Positions 39,420-46,191 of a stretch of 64,000 nucleotides of DNA are shown in pieces. Origin of the DNA: Hydrogenophaga sp. Its GTDB lineage: Bacteria > Pseudomonadota > Gammaproteobacteria > Burkholderiales > Burkholderiaceae_C. The DNA lies in NCBI GenBank assembly GCA_016790705.1, contig JAEUOT010000063.1, positions 1 to 64,000 on the forward strand, written 5' to 3'. A model generated the notes under the pieces. The model saw nothing but the letters and a program-made list of their open reading frames with translations. It was not told where the DNA came from and did not search any database. Position 1 is the stretch's first letter; each line of letters opens with the position of its first letter. A program made the position numbers and the translations under genes.

Positions 39420-39865
39420 AACCCATCGCCCACAGCCACCAGCGCACCCTGGCCGCCCCCGGGGCCGCGCCCATCGAAACCCCGGTGTTCAGCAAAACCT
39501 ACGACCTGCTGCGCTGGCTGGTGCCCGCCACGCTCAACTTCCCGCGCGCGCAGCGCTTCGTGGCCGCCGCCACGCTGCAGGAAGGCGCCCAGGCCCTGTT
39601 GCGCCAGTTGCTGCACGCGCAACGCAGCAGCCAGCCACTGGGGCCGCTCACCGCCGCCGACGCCACCTTGGCCCAACTCAAATTCAACTGGCGGCTCGCG
39701 CAGGACTGGCAACTCATCACACCCGGCCAGTTTGAGCATGGCCTTCGGCTGATGGAAGAAGTGGGGCGCCTGCTGGGGGCCTGGCTCAAGACGAGCCGCG
39801 CCAGCGCGGCGGCGCGGGCGGCGCCCGCGCCCCGAAACCCGGTGGGCGAAACGCCAGCCTCTTGA
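39416..39865 (+). CDS. avd: Avd-like DGR accessory protein
   Basis: A 149-residue protein starting at GTG 39416, overlapping the reverse transcriptase stop by 4 bases. It is predicted all-helical: KTYDLLRWLVPATLNFPRAQRF, LQEGAQALLRQLLHAQ, LAQLKFNWRLAQDWQLITPGQFEHGLRLMEEVGRLL as helices separated by loops, then an Ala/Arg-rich tail. Phe-Pro-Arg in the first loop and the four-helix pattern match the Avd/S23-like bundle, which binds the DGR reverse transcriptase and TR RNA and is required for mutagenic homing. It converges on the target gene 42 bases later. Confidence 0.88.
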   Translation: MKPIAHSHQRTLAAPGAAPIETPVFSKTYDLLRWLVPATLNFPRAQRFVAAATLQEGAQALLRQLLHAQRSSQPLGPLTAADATLAQLKFNWRLAQDWQLITPGQFEHGLRLMEEVGRLLGAWLKTSRASAAARAAPAPRNPVGETPAS

Positions 39866-39907
39866 AGCAGCGAGTTAGGCACACCACCTCTGTCAGGTTT
39901 CAGAACC

Positions 39908-42900
39908 CTATTCAGCCAGGGACAACACCACACGAAACCCGACGAAGTCGTCCCAGCCGCCGGGTCGACTCCTGCTGCGAACCGACGCGCGCGCGTACTC
40001 GGCGGTGCCGCTCCACGCGCCACCACGCAGCGCCGGTGTGGCCGAGTCTGAAGGCTCTTCTCCCATCACCAACCAATCGCTGCTGTCGGGAGAACCGGCC
40101 GCTGGGCTCTGGAGCTGCCGAATGCGCTGACCCGCCGGGTGCGGTGCTTTGTCCGCGTGCAGGTTGTCCTGCCACTCCCAGAGGTCGCCGTTCAGGTCGC
40201 AGATCCCCAAAGGACTGCACGGGAACAGCCCTACAGGGCTGGCCTCGTGCAAACCGCTTTCAAGGATGTTGGCGCGCAACGCCACCTCTGCCTTGTCATC
40301 GTTCCAGACGTATTCCCGCCCGTCTGGCGGGCTGCCGAAACCGCTTGCCCGGGCAGCGCGCTCCCATTGGGCTTCAATCGGCAACTCGACCCGTGCGTTA
40401 CCCAGATTGACTGCGTTCAAACGTAGCCTGAACGCCTCATGCCGGTTCAGCCAGCGCGCATAAGCCCGCGCCTCAAACCAGTTCACCCCACACACTGGGC
40501 GGCTGCCCCAGGGCCGTTGCTGTGCCCATAGAGCGGGCGCTTGGCGCTCTTCCACCGGGCGCTGGCCCAGTCGCTCTTTGAGCCACTTGGGGGTGGTTGG
40601 GTGGCGATCCCACTCGCCGCTCACCCAGGCCCAGCCCTGGGTATCCCACCAGTCGGGCTTTTCTCCACCAACCGTTCCGTAGCCACCGTCTTCCATAAAG
40701 GCAGCGAACTGGTCCACCGTGGTGAGGTAGCGGGCCATGAGGAAGGGAGCCAGACTGACTTTGTTGCCTTGCGTTGGCTGGAAATCACCGCGTTCCTTCT
40801 GAACCCAGACGAAGCCGGGCAAAGGCTCCTTCTGATTGTCGTGTTCGGGATACTGGTTCTTGGGCAGATAGAAGAGGCTTGGGTCGAACCGTTGGTCAAG
40901 CCCCAGCGCAACGTACAAGTTGGCGCGCAGCGCCGAATCTTTCAGGGTCGTGGTGTCCGGATGGGCCTCGGCGGGCTCCCACTGGGGGACCGGCAGTCCG
41001 GTCAGATTCCAAAACGCGCGTGCGTCGTCGTGGACGAGATGCGGCGCGAGATAGTTCAATCCTTTGGCCAGCCGCAAACGACGTCCGACCAAGTCCCGGT
41101 CATCATTACCCCTGTCCAGTGCAGCCCGCAGAAACTCCCGCTCCACCTGGGCGATCAGCGCTTGTGCGCTGCGCGGACCCAGCGCCTCCCCTGCCGCCAA
41201 ACCCGCGACCTGGGCCACCGTTTTCTGGGTGGCCTCGTCGGGGGCGACCAGCGCGAGAAACAGCGCGTTGACGTCGGGCGCTTCGACCACGTGGGCATGT
41301 CGCTGCCGCGTAGAGGCGGGCGCCGTGGTCAAATCGGCGCCGAGGCGGGCGCCTTCACCTGCGGCCAACGGGCCAAGGTCCTGACGCCCGCCCGTAGTGC
41401 CTTTCGAGACGCCGGTCTGCGCAGTTGCAGCAATGGTCTCCACCACCTCCCTGGGCATCTGCAGCGACTCGACAGCTTCACGCGCCAGCAGGGCAAAGAG
41501 ATTACCGTTCAGCCGAAGCGGAATTTTGTCCGCGCGTGCGCTCTGCTCCAACAGCTGCATGAGCTTGAGCGGGTCAAACGGATGGCGCTGGATGCTTCGG
41601 TGCTCCAGCAGCCGCTCGACCAGCGGCAGGCGTTTGTGCTGGGTGGCGTGGCGCTCGGCCACATCGAGCCGGGGGATGCGTTGCTGAGCGGCGCGCAGGG
41701 TGCCGGGGGGTTGGTCATCCAGGAAGTAAACCGCCCAGTGCAACAGGTCGGCGTCGGCAGTGGTGGCGCTCAGTTGGCGGCGAACCCGCTCCTGACGGGT
41801 CGGCTCGCTGGACTCGACAGGTTTGAACGCGTCGAAGAACAACTCAAAGGTGTCCGCACTGCGGCGCAGGCTGCGGTAGAGATCGGGCTGAAAAAGCTGC
41901 AGCAACAAAAGCGCGATCACGCTGCGCGGGTCGTATTCGCCACCGAGCGCCAATTGGCGTGGAGGCTTCATGCTCTCCAGCACGTCCTGCACCTGTTGGA
42001 ACAGTTCCACCACACGGATCAGCTTGCGCGGTACATGGGCGTTGAAGCTGTCCAGAACCAAGAGCGCGAGATTCAGCCGGTGCTGCACGCCGACCTGTGC
42101 GGCTCCGTGTTCCGCTGAGACGGGCAAAGACCCGGCATCCGAACCGGCTGCGCCGCGCTCCCGAACGGGCCCCCACACGGCATCGCGTCCCCCGTCCAGC
42201 AAAAACCAGCGGCGCTGGGCCATCCAACGGGATCGTGCATCGGCCTGTTGTGTACTGCCTTGTCCGGGCCATCGACGGCGCGCCTGCTCCTCCAGAAGCG
42301 CGGCTTCGTGACAGGCCAGAAATTGAAGCCCCTGCTCCTTTGTCAACAGCGGCAGCCGGAACGGCAGATGAACGATCTTCTCAAGGTATTCGAAGCCGGT
42401 GATGGGCATTTCGGGCTTCTTGTTCTGCAGCGCGTAGTCCTTGTACCGGTGGCCAATCCCGCGCTCAACCACTTCTTCGTCCAGCGCCAGCACGAAGGCG
42501 AAGCTCTCCAGGTTGAAGACGGTCTTGATGAGTTCCAGGGTTTCGACGGCTTTTTCGGGCAGGCAGCGGTCTAGGTCGTCGATGAAGATGACGAAGTTGA
42601 TGCGGGCGTTTTGATTGAGCTTCAGCTTTCCAAGAGCCTCCACGCGCTTACCCGGACGGGTCAGCGCACACAAAACGTTGTGAAAGTTGTAATAGAACCG
42701 CCCTTCGGTGCTGAACTTGAAGTCGCGGAGCCAGTCCGCGTCATCCGGTCGCTTGAGCAATTTGGCGAGCCACCCTGCGGTCTTGAACCCAATGGATACC
42801 CCAGCGGCGGTAACAGGATCAGCGACAGCTAAGTCGGCCACCGTCGCCTTGTAGACCGCTTCAAAGTTCTCGACCAAATCCGGCAAGGTTTCAATGCTGG

Positions 42901-43336
42901 AAGACCACACAGCGTCAGCAACCTGCGCCGTTTTTTCAGACAGGGTTTGCGCCTTGGGAATGATGTCTCGAAGCGCCTGGATGATGTGCAGCAGTAGCGG
43001 GACCAGCAAGTGCGGCTCGTGCTCGTACTTCCAGGGCTGAAACAACACGGGAACGGTCAGTCCAAAGCCGGCATCACCAAAACCACCGTCTACCCCGCGT
43101 CGGTTGCGGGCACGCTGGGCTTCATAGTCGGAGGCTCGATCCAGGGTGAGTTTGAGTAGCGTGCTTTTCCCCGCCCCCCATTCGCCAAAAATGCCCACGA
43201 CCAGCGGGTCATCGCCCAGCGTCTTGCCGCTGCCCAGGTCTTTGTCCAGCGCGGCCTGCACGCGATTCCACAGCGTGTCCGCATACACGCCGTAGCCCAG
43301 GTAGTCGCCGTTGTCTTTTTCGGTTCCTTCTGCCAT
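39908..43336 (-). CDS. DGR target: KAP-type P-loop NTPase fused to FGE-sulfatase domain
   Basis: A 1142-residue protein from ATG 43336. N-terminal KAP-family NTPase: Walker A GEWGAGKST (51-59), the FQPWKYEHEP motif (99-108), a hydrophobic insert (about 170-195) and Walker B FVIFIDDLDRC (248-258). A long helical middle (about 380-850) has no domain I recognise. The last 270 residues are a formylglycine-generating-enzyme-like domain with the C-type-lectin fold (LMARYLTTVDQFAAFME, GVNWFEARAYARWLN, LPIEAQWERAAR, GDLWEWQDN, RGGAW...GFRVV). The final 43 residues are the DGR variable repeat. Thirteen residues differ from the TR-encoded version. No signal peptide is present. Likely an NTP-driven sensor with a diversifiable ligand surface; role inferred. 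Confidence 0.9.
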   Translation of the reverse strand: MAEGTEKDNGDYLGYGVYADTLWNRVQAALDKDLGSGKTLGDDPLVVGIFGEWGAGKSTLLKLTLDRASDYEAQRARNRRGVDGGFGDAGFGLTVPVLFQPWKYEHEPHLLVPLLLHIIQALRDIIPKAQTLSEKTAQVADAVWSSSIETLPDLVENFEAVYKATVADLAVADPVTAAGVSIGFKTAGWLAKLLKRPDDADWLRDFKFSTEGRFYYNFHNVLCALTRPGKRVEALGKLKLNQNARINFVIFIDDLDRCLPEKAVETLELIKTVFNLESFAFVLALDEEVVERGIGHRYKDYALQNKKPEMPITGFEYLEKIVHLPFRLPLLTKEQGLQFLACHEAALLEEQARRRWPGQGSTQQADARSRWMAQRRWFLLDGGRDAVWGPVRERGAAGSDAGSLPVSAEHGAAQVGVQHRLNLALLVLDSFNAHVPRKLIRVVELFQQVQDVLESMKPPRQLALGGEYDPRSVIALLLLQLFQPDLYRSLRRSADTFELFFDAFKPVESSEPTRQERVRRQLSATTADADLLHWAVYFLDDQPPGTLRAAQQRIPRLDVAERHATQHKRLPLVERLLEHRSIQRHPFDPLKLMQLLEQSARADKIPLRLNGNLFALLAREAVESLQMPREVVETIAATAQTGVSKGTTGGRQDLGPLAAGEGARLGADLTTAPASTRQRHAHVVEAPDVNALFLALVAPDEATQKTVAQVAGLAAGEALGPRSAQALIAQVEREFLRAALDRGNDDRDLVGRRLRLAKGLNYLAPHLVHDDARAFWNLTGLPVPQWEPAEAHPDTTTLKDSALRANLYVALGLDQRFDPSLFYLPKNQYPEHDNQKEPLPGFVWVQKERGDFQPTQGNKVSLAPFLMARYLTTVDQFAAFMEDGGYGTVGGEKPDWWDTQGWAWVSGEWDRHPTTPKWLKERLGQRPVEERQAPALWAQQRPWGSRPVCGVNWFEARAYARWLNRHEAFRLRLNAVNLGNARVELPIEAQWERAARASGFGSPPDGREYVWNDDKAEVALRANILESGLHEASPVGLFPCSPLGICDLNGDLWEWQDNLHADKAPHPAGQRIRQLQSPAAGSPDSSDWLVMGEEPSDSATPALRGGAWSGTAEYARASVRSRSRPGGWDDFVGFRVVLSLAE
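39913..40040 (-). repeat. DGR variable repeat (VR)
   Basis: The 3' terminal 128 bases of the target gene, reaching to 5 bases before its stop codon. Pairs with the TR at 38133-38260 (offset 1780). Changed codons give S1109, G1110, Y1114, V1119, S1121, S1123, R1124, G1126, G1127, D1129, D1130, F1131 and L1140, where the TR encodes mostly Asn. RGGAW and VGFRVVLS around them are fixed. The changes cluster in the solvent-exposed loop region of the C-type-lectin fold. Confidence 0.95.
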
Positions 43337-43390
43337 CCTGCCGCCCCTTGAATCGTTCGGGGCATTGTGCCGCAGGGCTTCGGAAGGGCG

Positions 43391-43981
43391 CTACCTCAGA
43401 TCCCCCGCCAGACTCGCCAGCGTCTCCAGCGGGATCTGCACGTGCGCCGGGTAGTGCGTGTGGTCGCAGCCCAGCTTGGCCGCGGCACCGGCCTTGAGCG
43501 CGGCGCGCATGGCGGGGGTGAACTCGAAGCGCACGAAGTGCACCGCGCTGGTTTTTTCGTCGTTCTCGCGGTCAAGGTCTTCGTCGGCGATGGCGTAGAC
43601 ACGCTGGTAGCCTTCGACCTCGACGAACAAACGGTCCTCGACAGCAATCAGGCGCGCCAACTCGCGCTTGCGTTCGTTCACGTCGATGTACTCGATCAAC
43701 ATGGTTGCCTTCCAGTTCGTTCCGTCGGGCACCAGCGGCGCGTAGGCCTCGATCTCCTGCTGGATGCCTTCTTCCTCGAAGATCTTCTCGATGCGCAGCA
43801 TCTCCTGGATCTGGTAGCGGATCGTGGTCTCGCTCTCGAACTGGATGTTCAGGTGCTCGCCGAGCTGCACGCTGCGCAGCTTGCGGTGCGCGATGACGTC
43901 GGCCTTGTGCAGCTTGCGCCACTTGCTGTAGGCCTCCAGGCTCATGAGGCTCTCGGGGGTGATGTGTCCGGTCAGTTGCAT
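43391..43981 (-). CDS. DUF3501 family protein
   Basis: A 196-residue soluble protein with no signal peptide. Family features include the KWRKLHKADVIAHRKLR helix, the VQLGEHLNIQFESETTIRYQIQEML block, and the C-terminal DHTHYPAHVQIP. Function is unknown, but DUF3501 genes regularly follow a rubrerythrin and an Fe-S oxidoreductase, as here; the spacing to the oxidoreductase is 9 bases. It likely takes part in the same peroxide- or redox-linked process. Confidence 0.88.
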   Translation of the reverse strand: MQLTGHITPESLMSLEAYSKWRKLHKADVIAHRKLRSVQLGEHLNIQFESETTIRYQIQEMLRIEKIFEEEGIQQEIEAYAPLVPDGTNWKATMLIEYIDVNERKRELARLIAVEDRLFVEVEGYQRVYAIADEDLDRENDEKTSAVHFVRFEFTPAMRAALKAGAAAKLGCDHTHYPAHVQIPLETLASLAGDLR

Positions 43982-43990
43982 GGTGGGTCT

Positions 43991-45340
43991 CTACTTCAGC
44001 CCGTAGGCACGGGCGATCAGACTCAAGGGGTGTTGCAGCTCGGGCGCGCCAAGGCCGTTGACCTCGAAGCCCTGCGCGATGTGGTGGCCACCCAGCGGGC
44101 AGTCGGAACTGATGAAGTCGGGCTTGGCGCCGTCTTTCATCGTCGCCATGGCCTTGAACACCGGCTTGCCGATTTTCATCGCCTGCTGGTGCGTGCCTTT
44201 CTTGACGCCGAAGGTGCCGGCGTGGCCCGAGCAGCGCTCGATGGTGTTGACCGTGGTGTCCGGCACCATCTTGAGCATCTCTTCGGTCTTGCGGCCGATG
44301 TTCTGCACGCGGCCGTGGCAGGGAATCTGGTAGCTCACGTTGCCCAGCTTCTGCGGGAACTCGGTCTTGAGCAGGCCGTCACGCTTGCGCGCCATCAGGT
44401 ACTCGAACGGGTCCCACATGTGTTCCTTGACGAGCTGGGTGTCGGCGTCGCCCGGGAACATCAGCGGGATTTCCTGCTTGAACATCAGTGCGCAACTGGG
44501 CACGGCGGCGAGGATCGCGAAGCCGTCGCGCGCGTACTTCGCCAGCACCGGGATGTTGGCCGCCTGGGCAGCCGCCACCGCGTCAAGGTCGCCCAACTCC
44601 AGCTTGGGCATGCCGCAGCACTGCTCTTTCTCGACGATGGTGTACGGAATGCCGTTGTGGTCGAGGATCTTGAGCAGGTCCAGGCCGATGCCGGGCTCGT
44701 TGTAGTTGATGAAGCAGGTCGAGAAGATCGCGACCTTGCCGGGCGTCTTCTCGCCGTCGACCACCTGGGTCGCCGTGGACGTCGGCGCGGCCCAGCGGAA
44801 GCGCTTGGTCGCCAGCTCGGGCAGCCAGGCGTCCTTGTCGACGCCCATCACGTTTTCCATCACACCGCGCGCGAGCTTGGTGCGGTTCACCGCGTTGACC
44901 GCCTGGACCACGATGGGAATGCCGGCAAAGCTGCCGTGCACATCGGTCGAGGCCAGCAGCTTCTCGCTGGTCCTGACCTCGCCCTTCTTGAACTTGATGG
45001 CCTTGGCCCGCAGCATGGTGTGCGGAAAGTCGAGGTTCCACTCGTGCGGCGGCGTGTACGGGCACTTGGTCATGTAGCAGAGGTCGCACATGTAGCACTG
45101 GTCGACCACCTTCCAGTAGTCGGCCTTGGACACACCATCGACCTCCAGCGACTCGCTGTTGTCCACCAGATCGAACAGCGTCGGGAACGACCCGCAAAGG
45201 CTCACGCAGCGCCGGCAACCATGGCAGATGTCGAAGATCCGCTCCAGTTCGACGAAGCACTTCTCTTCGTCGTAGAAATCAGGGCTCTTCCAGTCCAGCG
45301 GGTGGCGCGTCGGCGCCTGCAGGTTGCCTTCGGTGGCCAT
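43991..45340 (-). CDS. GlpC/HdrD-like Fe-S oxidoreductase with CCG domains
   Basis: A 449-residue protein. Two [4Fe-4S] binding motifs lie in the first 100 residues (CHGCRRCVSLCG and CYMCDLCYMTKCP). They are followed by two heterodisulfide-reductase-type CCG domains (CCGMPKLELGD and CHGRVQ...CSGHAGTFG). This is the GlpC/HdrD electron-transfer architecture. It sits between rubrerythrin and DUF3501 and probably feeds electrons to the rubrerythrin. No membrane segment is seen. Confidence 0.9.
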   Translation of the reverse strand: MATEGNLQAPTRHPLDWKSPDFYDEEKCFVELERIFDICHGCRRCVSLCGSFPTLFDLVDNSESLEVDGVSKADYWKVVDQCYMCDLCYMTKCPYTPPHEWNLDFPHTMLRAKAIKFKKGEVRTSEKLLASTDVHGSFAGIPIVVQAVNAVNRTKLARGVMENVMGVDKDAWLPELATKRFRWAAPTSTATQVVDGEKTPGKVAIFSTCFINYNEPGIGLDLLKILDHNGIPYTIVEKEQCCGMPKLELGDLDAVAAAQAANIPVLAKYARDGFAILAAVPSCALMFKQEIPLMFPGDADTQLVKEHMWDPFEYLMARKRDGLLKTEFPQKLGNVSYQIPCHGRVQNIGRKTEEMLKMVPDTTVNTIERCSGHAGTFGVKKGTHQQAMKIGKPVFKAMATMKDGAKPDFISSDCPLGGHHIAQGFEVNGLGAPELQHPLSLIARAYGLK

Positions 45341-45375
45341 GGTTCTTGTCCTCGTCGGTGAGGGTTGGCTCGTGG

Positions 45376-45411
45376 GTTTTTGAAAGCGCTCGTCAAAGCG
45401 CTTTCAAAAAC
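45376..45411 (-). terminator. 15-bp perfect inverted repeat between rubrerythrin and Fe-S genes
   Basis: GTTTTTGAAAGCGCT, a 6-base loop CGTCAA, then the exact complement AGCGCTTTCAAAAAC. On either strand the stem runs into a U- or A-rich base, so it could act as a bidirectional terminator/attenuator or an RNA-processing site within the rubrerythrin operon, or be an operator for a dimeric regulator. Confidence 0.5.
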
Positions 45412-45442
45412 GGCGTCCGAAGTGAAATTCCAGAACGCCGCG

Positions 45443-45510
45443 GAACCGGCTCCGCCGGGCCGCCAGCGTTGCCCCCTTGAGGGGGTCGCGCGCAGCGCGG
45501 CGGGGGTGGG
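45443..45510 (-). repeat. REP-like Burkholderiales extragenic repeat, copy 2
   Basis: About 68 bases: AACCGGCTCCGCC, then GCCCCCTTGAGGGGG, CGCGCAGCGCGGC and a G-run that ends at the rubrerythrin stop codon. It shares layout with 10325-10389, which abuts the PP2C stop in the same way. The CCCCCTTGAGGGGG and GCGCAGCGC palindromes are its core. Confidence 0.65.
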
Positions 45511-45933
45511 TCAATCAACCAGTTCGTTCAGGGCCTTCTGATAGCGGTTCGCGTGCGAGCGCTCGGCCTTGGCCAGCGTCTCGAACCAGTCCGCAATCTC
45601 GTCGAAGCCTTCGTCGCGCGCGGTCTTGGCCATGCCCGGGTACATGTCGGTGTACTCATGGGTTTCGCCCGCGACGGCGGAGGCCAGGTTCTGGCGGGTG
45701 GTTCCGATGGGCAGACCGGTGGCTGGGTCACCCGATTGCTCCAGGAACTCCAGGTGGCCGTGCGCATGGCCGGTTTCACCCTCGGCGGTCGAACGGAACA
45801 GGGCCGCGACATCGTTCTGACCTTCCACGTCGGCCTTGTTGGCGAAGTACAGGTAGCGGCGGTTGGCCTGCGACTCGCCTGCAAAGGCGTCCTTGAGGCA
45901 CTGCTCGGTCTTGGAACCTTTCAATGCAGCCAT
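45511..45933 (-). CDS. Rubrerythrin (diiron domain only)
   Basis: A 140-residue rubrerythrin-like protein from ATG 45933, which has a good ribosome site (AAGGAGAT) upstream. Diiron ligands are visible in [38 protein letters not shown] and [10 protein letters not shown]. The C-terminal rubredoxin domain of classical rubrerythrins is absent, so electrons must arrive from another carrier, plausibly the Fe-S oxidoreductase downstream. It would reduce H2O2 in the cytoplasm. Confidence 0.92.
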   Translation of the reverse strand: MAALKGSKTEQCLKDAFAGESQANRRYLYFANKADVEGQNDVAALFRSTAEGETGHAHGHLEFLEQSGDPATGLPIGTTRQNLASAVAGETHEYTDMYPGMAKTARDEGFDEIADWFETLAKAERSHANRYQKALNELVD

Positions 45934-46010
45934 GGGGGTATCTCCTTGCTCGTGGGTTGACAAAGCGCCCAGCCGACTCCTCGTAACCGAAATCCGGCTG
46001 TGACCCAGGG

Positions 46011-46039
46011 ACCGTACGCCGATGTACCGGCAGCGTCAA
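46011..46039 (-). promoter_or_regulatory. Possible sigma70 promoter for rubrerythrin
   Basis: TTGACG (minus strand, 46039-46034), a 17-base spacer and TACGGT (46016-46011), about 78 bases upstream of the rubrerythrin ATG. The -35 is near consensus and the -10 is weak, so an activator may be needed. Confidence 0.4.
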
Positions 46040-46149
46040 ATTGCCTCAGGCTATGTGACGGATTGGCCGTCCCTATCGCAGGCGGTGGACGCCGCCATGG
46101 CCCGGGATGCCCTCGAATAAAATCGCCTTTTCACCCGAGCACACCCCCC

Positions 46150-46173
46150 GACGGCGCCCCGCAGGGCGCCGTC
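46150..46173 (+). promoter_or_regulatory. GC-rich hairpin in the valS leader
   Basis: GACGGCGCCC, loop CGCA, GGGCGCCGTC: a perfect 10-bp stem that ends 18 bases before the valS ATG, downstream of a TAAAAT at about 46119 that may be a -10. There is no T-run, so it is not a plain terminator. It may affect translation or stability of the valS mRNA. Confidence 0.4.
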
Positions 46174-46191
46174 GCACTTCCTGCGCCCACC

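Noticed and set aside
40541..42118. 525-codon plus-strand frame opposite the DGR target
   Set aside because: Translation has no motif; the minus-strand protein has clear NTPase and FGE-type domains.
43367..45361. 664-codon plus-strand frame over the DUF3501 and Fe-S genes
   Set aside because: Antisense to two well-supported genes; no recognisable domain.
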